From Bacteroidota bacterium (GTDB lineage Bacteria; Bacteroidota; Bacteroidia; Bacteroidales; Bacteroidaceae): 51,406 nt of DNA. Positions 1-7,722 of the stretch are shown piece by piece (positions within the stretch are counted from its first letter, which is position 1; each line of letters begins with the position of its first letter). The translations under genes and the position numbers were made by a program. The DNA lies in assembly GCA_023415545.1 (NCBI GenBank), contig JAEZKJ010000035.1, positions 1 to 51,406 of the forward strand, read 5' to 3'. The notes under the pieces were generated by a model. That model was not told the origin of the DNA and searched no databases. It saw nothing but the letters and a program-made list of their open reading frames with translations.

Positions 1-105
1 CGCCGGTCGCCACCTCGGTATTGCTACCTAGTGCTGCCCCTCGACTTGCATGTGTTAAGCCTGTAGCTAGCGTTCATCCTGAGCCAGGATCAAACTCTTC
101 ATTGT
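1..105 (-). rRNA. rrs: 16S ribosomal RNA, 5' end (partial)
   Basis: Read on the minus strand, these bases give the conserved start of bacterial 16S rRNA, including AGAGTTTGATCCTGGCTCAG (the 27F primer region) followed by GATGAACGCTAGCTACAGGC and the CACATGCAAGTCGAGG segment, in the form usual for Bacteroidales. The gene runs off the left edge, so only about the first 105 nucleotides are present. The exact mature 5' end, near base 105, is estimated from the family and not mapped. It marks the start of an rRNA operon reading leftward. Confidence 0.97.
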
Positions 106-301
106 AAAATATTATGTATACACATTGCTGTGTATGTTTGACTCTTTCAGGATGTCAGATCTATCAAAAAATATTGACGGTTTCTGTTTTTACCTCACTT
201 GTTTTTAACAAACAAGTAAAGACTTGTAGTACTAATTGTTTATCTTTAAATCTATCAAAGAACTCTTCTTTTAATGCTCTCGTATTTTTGGAAAGCGGAT
301 G

Positions 302-333
302 CAAAGGTAAATCATTTTTTCTTTCGCTCCAAA
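302..333 (-). promoter_or_regulatory. rRNA operon promoter P2 (proximal)
   Basis: On the minus strand a -7 element TACCTTTG (302-309) lies 20 bases downstream of a -33 TTTG (330-333), the Bacteroidota housekeeping sigma consensus with ideal spacing. It sits about 200 bases upstream of the 16S start. The bases just downstream of its -7 box match those of the distal promoter (TTTGCA followed by YCCGCTTTC), so the two look like duplicated rRNA promoters. Confidence 0.8.
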
Positions 334-516
334 TGTTTTTCAGAAATAATTTCTAAAAACATCTTAACTTGAAGCTTCTCTAAAAACACAATTGAGAAAG
401 ATTTCTCGCTCCCTTATATATATGGTAAGATACTCACTTTAATCAACACATCTTTTTTCAGATGATCAACCTTCTCACAATTTCATTGCTGTGTCCCTCT
501 CTCTTGAAAGCGGGTG

Positions 517-548
517 CAAAATTAGTGCTTTACAACATACAATCCAAA
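517..548 (-). promoter_or_regulatory. rRNA operon promoter P1 (distal)
   Basis: On the minus strand the -7 element TAATTTTG (517-524) is preceded at exactly 20 bases by a -33 TTTG (545-548). Spacing and downstream sequence match the proximal promoter at 302-333. It would add a leader of roughly 400 nt before 16S. Tandem promoters are usual for rRNA operons. Confidence 0.8.
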
Positions 549-678
549 TTATCGGACAACTTTTTTTTCGATGAAATGGGCAGGTTTTGAGTATTGCATG
601 GGGTAAGTAGTATGATGAACAGAGAGTTAAAGTGAAGAAAAAAAATACATTATGCGAGAAGTTTTATTGAAAAATGTA

Positions 679-1110
679 GAACAGAGATTGAAGGTGATGA
701 AAAAAGTGATTTCAAAAGAAGAATATTTTTTCTTCTTCCGTTCAATAAAACCTAAATATAATGTTGGAGTATAGTAGCAAGATTGGTTTATCATAGGAAT
801 TTGGGATTAGGGAAAAGGTTGAGAACAGAGATTGAAGATGATGAAAAAAAGTGATTTCAAAAGAAGATTTTTTTCTTCTTCCGTTCAATAGAGCCTAAAT
901 ATAATGTTGGAGCACGGCAGCAAGAATAGTTTATCTTAAGAATATTGAAGAGGGGAATAAAGGTTGAGATTAAAATTGAGGCTAAAATGATTTAAGAAGA
1001 GCAATTATATGTCATCTTTCAAATAATACTAAAAAATCTATGGGATATAGAAGCAAGGATGGATTATGATAGGGATATTGGAGCAGTATAAGCTGGTTGG
1101 GATAGAGATA
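679..1110. repeat. Degenerate tandem repeat, three units of about 144 bp
   Basis: A unit starting GAACAGAGATTGAAG begins at 679 and again at 823. The two copies are near-identical over about 110 bases, including TGATTTCAAAAGAAGA, CTTCTTCCGTTCAATA and CCTAAATATAATGTTGGAG. A third, strongly eroded copy follows at about 967-1110, keeping ATTGAGG, TGATTTAAGAAGA, GCAAGGATGGATTAT and GATATTGGAG in the same order. Each of the first two units carries a small hairpin (AAGAAGAA/TTCTTCTT in copy 1, AAGAAGA/TCTTCTT in copy 2). No convincing coding frame is conserved across the copies. This occupies most of the gene-free stretch between the rRNA promoters and base 1248; the rest shows nothing else recognisable. 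Confidence 0.75.
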
Positions 1111-1247
1111 AAAAAAGAAATCATATTATAAAATTGATGTGTATTTGAGATATGATATAGAATAATAAGAATAAAAATAAAATTTCAGTGCATGCAACCT
1201 TTTTTTAAAGCCACTCGTCTAAAGACTATAATTTAAAAATATAGAAA

Positions 1248-3563
1248 ATGAAAAAGGTGCTATTATTCACATTTGTAACTTTAATTTCTTCGCAACTATT
1301 ATCTCAGAATTTTAATATAAAAGGACGTGTATTGAGTGGAAAAGAGTCGATAGAGTATGCAAATATATTACTTCAAACTGAAGATTCTGTATTTGTAACC
1401 GGTGGAGTTACTGACCAAAATGGTCGATTTGCTTTCAATAATTTAGAGAAAGGTGATTATATCTTAAAAATTTCAAGTCTAGGATATAGCACATATAATA
1501 ATCCCGTTAGTTTAACAAATGAAAATACTGTTTTGAGTGATATTCAACTTGACTCAGCATCAGTAGCTCTTGATGAAGTTGTTGTAAAAGCATCATGCGT
1601 TGTTAATGGAAAAGACAGAAAAATATATCTTCCAACATCTAATCAAATAAAAGCCTCAACTAATGGTATGGATATATTAATGCAGATGAAACTAAATAGG
1701 TTGCAGGTTGACCCGATGAATCGTAAAATAACATCATCCAATCCTGGAGAAGTACAATTACGTATAAATGGAAATAAATCGGACATCAATGAGGTACAAT
1801 CTTTAAGACCCGATGACATACAAAGAATTGAATATCATGAAGATCCAAGTTTAAAATATGGTGATAATGTTGCTGTCGTTATAGATTATATTACAAAGCA
1901 GCGAATAAGTGGTGGTTATATAGGATTAGATACACAAAACTCACCTTTCGTAGCATTTGGTAACAATGGATTAAATGGAAAATTCAATTACAAAAACTCA
2001 GAATGGGGATTTAATTATTGGGGAATGTACCGTGATTTACAAGGATATTGGAGAGATAATTACGAGTCATTCAATTATGATGATGGATCACAGTTTATTA
2101 GAAGAGAGATAGGAGAACCTGGAGTGTTAACAGAAAATCATCATTATCTATCATTAACCTATAGTTATCGTAATGGCGAAAAATGGTCTTTTTATTCAAG
2201 ATTAAAACAAGACATTAACGTAAGTGGCATGCTAACAAAAAGTTATTTATATCCAGAAAAACAGAAAAGTGAAGGAGTAAATATGGTTGACGATACTGAT
2301 AGTAGAAACTCAATACCATCATTAGATCTTTATTTTCAAAGAAAATATCCACATAAACAAACCTTATTGTTAAATGCTGTATTTACTTATATAAACTCCA
2401 ATAATTCTAGAGATTATGTAGAAAGTAGATCAGGAGTAAACCTAACCGACATAACTTCGAGAGTCAACGGTGATAAATATTCTTTCATTGGAGAAGGTAT
2501 ATATGAAAAGGAATTTACAAATGGTACATTTAGTACAGGATTCAACTTATACCAAGAGTATAACAGAGATAAATATTCAGGAAATGTAAATTCATTAACT
2601 AATTTCCGTGCTACATATTTAAATTTTTATGCAGAATGGTCTGCTAAGATCAAAAAATTTAATTATAGAGTAGCAATAGGAGCAGTAGATGGAAGATATT
2701 CTCAAAATGGGAATGTTGTAAAAAGGTTTCTTCCAACTACGAAAATACGATTAGGTTATAATGCGAATGATAACTTCAACATACGATTAAATGGTTCATT
2801 AAGCTACAATCCTCCAGAATTAGGGGACATGGGTGATGTTTGTCAGATAATTGATTCATTACAAATTAGAAAAGGAAATCCAAATCTTCGTGAATCTACT
2901 GTCTACGTTACAAATTTGGCTCTGGATTATAGAAAAGGTATTTTCAGTACAAACCTAAATATTTATTACCAAAATTGTCAAAATGCTATGATGGAAAGTA
3001 TCTATTTTGGTGATAATCATTTTATTCATACTGTAGAAAATCAAAAGAGTTGGCAAAAGGTTAACCCTCAACTTGAATTTAAAGTTGGACCAATCAAAGA
3101 TATACTAAATGTATCGGTTGCAACAGGTGTCAACTATTATGATAGCAAAGGATTAAATTATCATCACAATTACACAAACTGGTATTATCGTATTGAAGCT
3201 TCAGCAATGTATAAGAATTGGATGGCATATTTTACGATACAAAATCAGCAGAGGACATTATATGGAGAGACTATTTACAGTGATGAAGCTTATCATATAT
3301 TAATGTTACGTTACAAATATAAAGATTTTACTTTTGGAGTAATGACATTAAATACATTCAATGGGAAAAATAGCTATAAGAGACCAACAGATATAAAAAA
3401 CAAGAATATCAATTCAAAAAGTTGTTGGTATCTATCTGATAGTAACTGTTTATGTGTAGCAACAGTTACATGGAACTTCAGTTTCGGAAGAAAATTTAAG
3501 AGTGTGGAGAAGTTATTAAATAATGAAGACACTAAAACAGGTAGTATGAAAACAGGTAAGTGA
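1248..3563 (+). CDS. TonB-dependent-receptor-like outer membrane beta-barrel protein
   Basis: A 771-residue protein with an N-terminal signal peptide (about 1-19, ending SQLLSQ), a carboxypeptidase-D regulatory-like beta-sandwich (about 22-110, with NIKGRV, GGVTDQNGRFAF and LDEVVVKA), a plug-like segment (about 120-220) and a long region rich in aromatic beta-strands ending WNFSFGRKF. This is the layout of the outer-membrane-protein beta-barrel family (OMP_b-brl) common in Bacteroidota. No SusD-like lipoprotein lies next to it, so it is probably not a polysaccharide-utilisation SusC. The substrate is unknown. It is monocistronic; its stop codon lies inside a palindromic terminator shared with the convergent gene. 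The start was chosen because the signal peptide begins there. Confidence 0.85.
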   Translation: MKKVLLFTFVTLISSQLLSQNFNIKGRVLSGKESIEYANILLQTEDSVFVTGGVTDQNGRFAFNNLEKGDYILKISSLGYSTYNNPVSLTNENTVLSDIQLDSASVALDEVVVKASCVVNGKDRKIYLPTSNQIKASTNGMDILMQMKLNRLQVDPMNRKITSSNPGEVQLRINGNKSDINEVQSLRPDDIQRIEYHEDPSLKYGDNVAVVIDYITKQRISGGYIGLDTQNSPFVAFGNNGLNGKFNYKNSEWGFNYWGMYRDLQGYWRDNYESFNYDDGSQFIRREIGEPGVLTENHHYLSLTYSYRNGEKWSFYSRLKQDINVSGMLTKSYLYPEKQKSEGVNMVDDTDSRNSIPSLDLYFQRKYPHKQTLLLNAVFTYINSNNSRDYVESRSGVNLTDITSRVNGDKYSFIGEGIYEKEFTNGTFSTGFNLYQEYNRDKYSGNVNSLTNFRATYLNFYAEWSAKIKKFNYRVAIGAVDGRYSQNGNVVKRFLPTTKIRLGYNANDNFNIRLNGSLSYNPPELGDMGDVCQIIDSLQIRKGNPNLRESTVYVTNLALDYRKGIFSTNLNIYYQNCQNAMMESIYFGDNHFIHTVENQKSWQKVNPQLEFKVGPIKDILNVSVATGVNYYDSKGLNYHHNYTNWYYRIEASAMYKNWMAYFTIQNQQRTLYGETIYSDEAYHILMLRYKYKDFTFGVMTLNTFNGKNSYKRPTDIKNKNINSKSCWYLSDSNCLCVATVTWNFSFGRKFKSVEKLLNNEDTKTGSMKTGK

Positions 3564-3578
3564 TTTAATCACTTACCT
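3554..3578. terminator. Palindromic bidirectional terminator containing both stop codons
   Basis: AGGTAAGTGA (3554-3563) and TCACTTACCT (3569-3578) form a perfect 10-bp stem with a five-base TTTAA loop. The TGA of the receptor gene (3561-3563) and the minus-strand TGA of the small basic gene (3569-3571) are the last pairs below the loop. Both proteins therefore end in Gly-Lys. The T-tract is weak on both sides, so termination strength is uncertain. Confidence 0.6.
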
Positions 3579-3760
3579 TTATGTCTGTTTGCTCTTTTTC
3601 GGCGTATTTCAGCTTTCATTTTTGCTGCACCCGAACCATGAAGACCTGTTATATAGGTCTTCTTTTTTGCTTTCGTCTTAACCTTTTCTTCTTGTTGGGC
3701 TTTAGGAGACTTAGCACCTTTAAAAACCAAACCTTCTGTTAATATTTTATTTATATCCAT
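3569..3760 (-). CDS. Small basic protein of unknown function (63 aa)
   Basis: This 63-residue protein was not recognised as any named family. It has a short mixed N-terminus (MDINKILTEGLVFKGA) and a very basic remainder: KTKAKKKTY, then KMKAEIRRKRANRHKGK at the C-terminus. There is no signal peptide or membrane segment, so it is likely cytoplasmic and could bind nucleic acid or ribosomes; this is inference from charge only. It starts three bases after the stop of the M23 peptidase gene and is probably the last gene of the hpt-adk-obg-pgeF transcription unit. Tight spacing and a terminator at its end favour a real gene. Confidence 0.6.
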   Translation of the reverse strand: MDINKILTEGLVFKGAKSPKAQQEEKVKTKAKKKTYITGLHGSGAAKMKAEIRRKRANRHKGK

Positions 3761-3763
3761 ATA

Positions 3764-4381
3764 CTAATTTTTATTTATGACACGCACTTTCCCTGTATTG
3801 AAACACTCTAAATCATGTCTCTTTATTGAGTGGTTCTTTGTATCCAAAATTAAACTTGGATTGAAATGGTGACCATTAATCCTAAACTCAAAATGGAGAT
3901 GTTCTGTAGTAGCTCTTCCTGTTCTACCTGTCAAGCCTATTGGCTGACCTGCTTTAACTATATCCCCAACTTGAACAAAATTATGGGAATTATGGCTATA
4001 CGCACTCTCAAGTCCATTTTCATGACGAACAACAACTAAATTTCCATATCCTCCATAACGCTTAGCCATTCTAACAACACCATCGAACACACATCTTATA
4101 GTATCATTAGCTTTTGTTTTTATATCATGTCCTGAATGTCCATTACGAGTTCCATAAGCAGAAATTACTTTCCCTTTAGGTAAAGGATAACAAAATTCAT
4201 GCTCTTTTAGTTGAGAAAGCTTTATAGTAAAACTTTTCCGTCCTTCAAAAATCTTTGGCGTTGCTACTTTCAAATGGTTACGTTCCATCGATGAAAATGT
4301 ATTTAATACAGGTTCATTAGCAAAAGATTTAAAGGATGAAACAAGTAAAAAAAAGATAACTAACTTTAAACTGTTCATCAA
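3764..4381 (-). CDS. M23 family metallopeptidase (LytM-type, exported)
   Basis: A 205-residue protein with a signal peptide (about 1-21, ending KSFA) and one M23 peptidase domain (about 65-185). The zinc and catalytic residues are all present: the HxxxD motif His82-Asp86 in GHSGHD, His130 in AYSH, and the HxH pair His161/His163 in EHLHFEFR. Such LytM enzymes cut peptidoglycan cross-bridges or stem peptides in the periplasm. It lacks the long coiled coil of EnvC/NlpD-type activators. It follows the B3/4-domain gene by nine bases in the same operon. The start is the first of two consecutive Met codons; the second is equally possible. Confidence 0.9.
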   Translation of the reverse strand: MMNSLKLVIFFLLVSSFKSFANEPVLNTFSSMERNHLKVATPKIFEGRKSFTIKLSQLKEHEFCYPLPKGKVISAYGTRNGHSGHDIKTKANDTIRCVFDGVVRMAKRYGGYGNLVVVRHENGLESAYSHNSHNFVQVGDIVKAGQPIGLTGRTGRATTEHLHFEFRINGHHFNPSLILDTKNHSIKRHDLECFNTGKVRVINKN

Positions 4382-4390
4382 TAGTAATAT

Positions 4391-5065
4391 TTAAAAATAT
4401 ATTATAGCCTCATCTGACGAATCAGCATATTCTTTTAATAGTTTTATCAAATAATCGGCCGCTTGCGAAAGGTTTGTTTTTCCATCATAACCATTAATTA
4501 TAGCCAACAAATGAGTAGTTCCCAAATCTATTTTAGTTCGCTCATTATCACTTGTTGGTGTTCCAAACCCTCCAATATTATCCCTATAAATAGGCATACC
4601 CTCAATATTTAAACTTCCACGCCCTATACCCTCGTATGGTTCATCTTTTTCCCCTATTCCAAGAATGAATTTATCTCCCGACAGCTTATCAGCATCAAAT
4701 CCACCAATTGAATAGCCAAACTTTATAGATACCAAATTTATTAAATCCACAAGAGTATCAATCTGATACAGAGGCATCCCTTTAAGAATTCGTCTACACA
4801 AAGCTTCCGAAGATGGTCTATATCTGCTTGGATCTTTACCACATTTCTTATATGCTTCTCGTGTAGCTTTTATAGCCTGCATATCTTTAATCGAGTCGGT
4901 AGTATAAATAGAGCAATATTTTTCTGTAAAATGAGCTATTGTTTCCCATAGTTCTTTACTATATGCACTATTTTTTACAGTAGCATAAACTGCTACACCT
5001 GCAAAATCAGGAACTTTATCGCGAATTTCTTGTGAGACTTCTATCTTAAATTTAACTTCTGACAT
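4391..5065 (-). CDS. B3/4 domain protein (PheRS beta-subunit editing-domain homologue)
   Basis: A 224-residue standalone protein resembling the B3/4 domain of phenylalanyl-tRNA synthetase beta subunits, which hydrolyses mischarged Tyr-tRNA(Phe). Typical features are the KDPSRYRPSSEAL segment (about 76-89), the VDLINLVSIKFGYSIGGFD segment (about 106-124) and the DNIGGFGTPTSDNERT loop (about 161-177). The freestanding family is widespread, but its substrate is not established. Its start overlaps the end of pgeF by 14 bases, so the two are translationally coupled. No aminoacylation or anticodon-binding domains are present, so it cannot be a synthetase. Confidence 0.85.
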   Translation of the reverse strand: MSEVKFKIEVSQEIRDKVPDFAGVAVYATVKNSAYSKELWETIAHFTEKYCSIYTTDSIKDMQAIKATREAYKKCGKDPSRYRPSSEALCRRILKGMPLYQIDTLVDLINLVSIKFGYSIGGFDADKLSGDKFILGIGEKDEPYEGIGRGSLNIEGMPIYRDNIGGFGTPTSDNERTKIDLGTTHLLAIINGYDGKTNLSQAADYLIKLLKEYADSSDEAIIYF

Positions 5066-5876
5066 TACTTAGTAACATTATACCCGATAATATTCTTCCC
5101 GAATTAATACCTTGACGTCGTGCTGAGAAGAACGTTTCATTATTATTATAAGTACAAATATATGAATATTCTATATTTTCTCGCTTTACACCTACTTTTA
5201 TCAGTTCGATTTCATTAGCTTTACTTAGATCAAGGTGCCATTTACCGGTTAGTTTATTTAAAAAAGATATTTGGTTAACATCAAAGTTCTTGTTGTAAAA
5301 CTCATCGTACACTTCATTGCCAACTTCAAAATTATCTAGAGATATCCCTGGTCCTATACAAGCAAAAAGATCATTAGGATCAGTATGAAATTTATCTCGC
5401 ATTAAAGTTATACACTTTTCAACAATTCTATTGACTGTACCTCTCCATCCGGCATGAATAGCTGCAACTATATTATTTTTAGAGTCGAACAGAAGTATTG
5501 GTATACAATCTGCAGTAGAGATGCACAAGCAAATATTTTTTAAATTAGTAATAAGCGCATCAACACCTTCAAGTATAACTCTCTGTTCATCTTCACTTTT
5601 GGCAATATAATCTTTATCTATTATAGCAACCTCAGTGCCATGAGTTTGGTGTGGAAATACAAGCTTTTCAGGTTTTTGCGGAAGCAATGTAATAAGAATA
5701 TTTCTATTATCAATAACATTTTCAATATTATCTCCACAATATTCATTGCAATTAAACGAGGAGTAATTTCCACTACTTACTCCACCATGTCGTGTTGTTG
5801 AAAAACAAAAAATGTTGGAATATAAACTGTTTAAATCATATTCCAACACTCTTTTATCTGATGTTAATCTACTCAT
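5052..5876 (-). CDS. pgeF: Peptidoglycan editing factor PgeF (YfiH/laccase-domain family)
   Basis: A 274-residue protein of the Cu-oxidase-4 (YfiH) family, once annotated as polyphenol oxidase. In E. coli the family member is a cytoplasmic amidase removing wrongly incorporated L-Ser from UDP-MurNAc. The metal triad is visible: His79 in HQTHG, Cys124 in STADC and His141 in HAGWRGT, together with SARRQG near the C-terminus. The start codon overlaps the obg stop in an ATGA arrangement (5873-5876), and the end overlaps the B3/4 gene. It is four residues from full conservation of the usual N-terminus, and length matches the family. Confidence 0.93.
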   Translation of the reverse strand: MSRLTSDKRVLEYDLNSLYSNIFCFSTTRHGGVSSGNYSSFNCNEYCGDNIENVIDNRNILITLLPQKPEKLVFPHQTHGTEVAIIDKDYIAKSEDEQRVILEGVDALITNLKNICLCISTADCIPILLFDSKNNIVAAIHAGWRGTVNRIVEKCITLMRDKFHTDPNDLFACIGPGISLDNFEVGNEVYDEFYNKNFDVNQISFLNKLTGKWHLDLSKANEIELIKVGVKRENIEYSYICTYNNNETFFSARRQGINSGRILSGIMLLSNVRS

Positions 5877-7045
5877 TGATCGTCGTCATCAAAATCTTCG
5901 TATTCATATTCAAAATCATCGTAATCTTCATCCTCATCATCCACAATATAATCCTCATCATCCATACCCATTGCTGAAAGTTCAGCTTTAAGAGCATTTA
6001 CATTCTTCGATTTATGAACAATATTCTCTTTAGAACCTTCTATTCGGTTACTTTCTTTACTAAGTTCTGTCCATAAAATATCTTTTAACTTCTGTAATCC
6101 CATACCTGTTATAGATGAGATAAATACATGAGGTATATTTTCAGGAAGAGTTGGTTCTAACATACTGATAAGCTCATCATCAAGCATATCCGATTTTGTT
6201 ATTGCAAGCACTCTTTGCTTATCAAGCATTTCAGGATTGAATGTAGCGAGCTCATTAAGAAGTATATCATACTCTTTTTTAATATCGTCGGAATCACCCG
6301 GAACCATAAATAGAAGAAGCGAGTTTCTTTCAATATGGCGTAGGAATCTTAATCCAAGACCTTTTCCCTCACTAGCTCCTTCAATAATACCCGGAATATC
6401 AGCCATAACAAAAGATTTACCTTCATGATATGACACTATTCCTAGATTTGGCTCTAGAGTAGTAAATGGATAATTTGCAATTTTAGGTCGAGCAGCAGAT
6501 ACAGCTGAAAGTAGAGTAGATTTACCAGCATTAGGGAAACCTACAAGACCGACATCGGCAAGAAGCTTAAGCTCAAGAATTACCATAAGTTCCTGCATAG
6601 GTTCACCTGGTTGTGCGAATCTAGGAGCCTGTCGAGTTGCAGTACGGAAGTGCCAGTTACCTAAGCCTCCTCTACCACCTTTTAGCAACACTACCTCTTG
6701 ACCATCATCCGTTATATCGCAAATATATTCACCTGTTTCTGCATTATAAACAACTGTACCACATGGAACCTCAATAATTTTATCTTCTCCATCCTTTCCA
6801 AAACTTTTTGCTTTAGAACCATTTCCACCATGTCCAGCAAAGACATGACGTTCATACTTTAAGTGAAGAAGAGTCCAATAGTTACGGTTACCACGAAGAA
6901 TAATATCGCCTCCTCTTCCTCCATCGCCACCATCGGGTCCACCGTTTGGTATATATTTTTCACGGCGCATGTGAGTAGAACCTCGTCCTCCTTTTCCAGA
7001 ACGACAATAAATTTTCACATAATCAACAAAATTCGATTCAGCCAT
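5873..7045 (-). CDS. obg: GTPase Obg/CgtA
   Basis: A 390-residue ribosome-associated GTPase involved in 50S assembly and growth control. The N-terminal glycine-rich Obg fold spans about 1-158 (many GGxGG turns). The G domain follows: P-loop GFPNAGKST (169-177), switch DIPG (216-219) and TKSD (G4). The C-terminus, about 350-390, is very acidic with runs of Asp/Glu (DDEDEDYDDFEYEYEDFD), longer than in E. coli. It overlaps pgeF by four bases. A hairpin with a T-run lies between adk and obg, so obg expression may be partly attenuated or driven separately. Confidence 0.97.
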   Translation of the reverse strand: MAESNFVDYVKIYCRSGKGGRGSTHMRREKYIPNGGPDGGDGGRGGDIILRGNRNYWTLLHLKYERHVFAGHGGNGSKAKSFGKDGEDKIIEVPCGTVVYNAETGEYICDITDDGQEVVLLKGGRGGLGNWHFRTATRQAPRFAQPGEPMQELMVILELKLLADVGLVGFPNAGKSTLLSAVSAARPKIANYPFTTLEPNLGIVSYHEGKSFVMADIPGIIEGASEGKGLGLRFLRHIERNSLLLFMVPGDSDDIKKEYDILLNELATFNPEMLDKQRVLAITKSDMLDDELISMLEPTLPENIPHVFISSITGMGLQKLKDILWTELSKESNRIEGSKENIVHKSKNVNALKAELSAMGMDDEDYIVDDEDEDYDDFEYEYEDFDDDDQ

Positions 7046-7071
7046 ATTTTTACAGTTTTGTTATAAAAAAC

Positions 7072-7100
7072 AGTTGCGCCATTTAAGTAATGGCACAACT
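7072..7100 (-). terminator. Intrinsic terminator or attenuator between adk and obg
   Basis: AGTTG-C-GCCATT pairs with AATGGC-A-CAACT (one internal mismatch, five-base loop). On the minus strand the stem is followed by GTTTTTTAT. It sits 20 bases after the adk stop and 27 bases before the obg start. No TAnnTTTG box was seen between the hairpin and obg, so full termination would leave obg without an obvious promoter; partial read-through is plausible. Confidence 0.65.
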
Positions 7101-7119
7101 TTTTTGTATAATAATATTA

Positions 7120-7689
7120 TTATAGTTTCTCAATTGAAGCAACAATCTCTCCAAAAATTCCATCCATTGAGCCAAGACCATTGATATGTTGGTATTTGCC
7201 CTCTTTTTTGTACCAATCAATCAATGGAGAAGTTTGTGAGTGATATACACCAAGACGTTTTTTAATAGTCTCTTCATTATCATCAGCACGTCCCGACTCC
7301 TGACCACGTTTGATAAGGCGTGTCATCAATTCATCTTCTGGAACCTCAAGATCAAGCATAACCGAAACTTCTTGTCCACGTTCATTAAGCATCTTTTTCA
7401 ACGCTTCAGCTTGAGCAATTGTTCTAGGGAAGCCATCGAAAATTACACCTTTACTATCTTTAAAGCTATCAAGAACGCTTGCTAGAATATCAATTATAAG
7501 TTCATCAGGAAGAAGTTGACCTTGATCGATATAACTTTTAGCAGTTTTACCTAGTTCAGTACCATTCTTGATTTCAGCACGAAGAACGTCACCTGTTGAA
7601 ATATGGTTTAATCCGAACTTCTCAACAATACGTGCACTTTGAGTTCCTTTTCCAGAACCTGGGGCACCAAAAATTACAATGTTCAACAT
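7120..7689 (-). CDS. adk: Adenylate kinase
   Basis: A 189-residue enzyme interconverting ATP + AMP and 2 ADP. The P-loop GAPGSGKGT (8-16) is at the N-terminus, followed by the AMP-binding STGDVLR segment (about 32-38) and the DGFPRT motif (about 84-89). The LID is the short form without zinc cysteines (KRGQESGRADDNEE). Length matches the short Bacteroidota form. It is 33 bases downstream of hpt, in the same orientation, which places it in one purine-salvage unit. Confidence 0.97.
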   Translation of the reverse strand: MLNIVIFGAPGSGKGTQSARIVEKFGLNHISTGDVLRAEIKNGTELGKTAKSYIDQGQLLPDELIIDILASVLDSFKDSKGVIFDGFPRTIAQAEALKKMLNERGQEVSVMLDLEVPEDELMTRLIKRGQESGRADDNEETIKKRLGVYHSQTSPLIDWYKKEGKYQHINGLGSMDGIFGEIVASIEKL

Positions 7690-7722
7690 TTTGTTATATT
7701 TGATTTTATATGTATGGTTATA

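Noticed and set aside
114..356. An 80-codon plus-strand frame next to 16S
   Set aside because: It runs antisense through the rRNA leader and promoter P2, with no family resemblance or promoter.
627..794. A minus-strand frame of about 55 codons in repeat copy 1
   Set aside because: The start of the frame is similar in copy 2 (TLYLG-x-IERKKK) but is broken by a stop there and lost in copy 3. DNA similarity of the repeat explains it.
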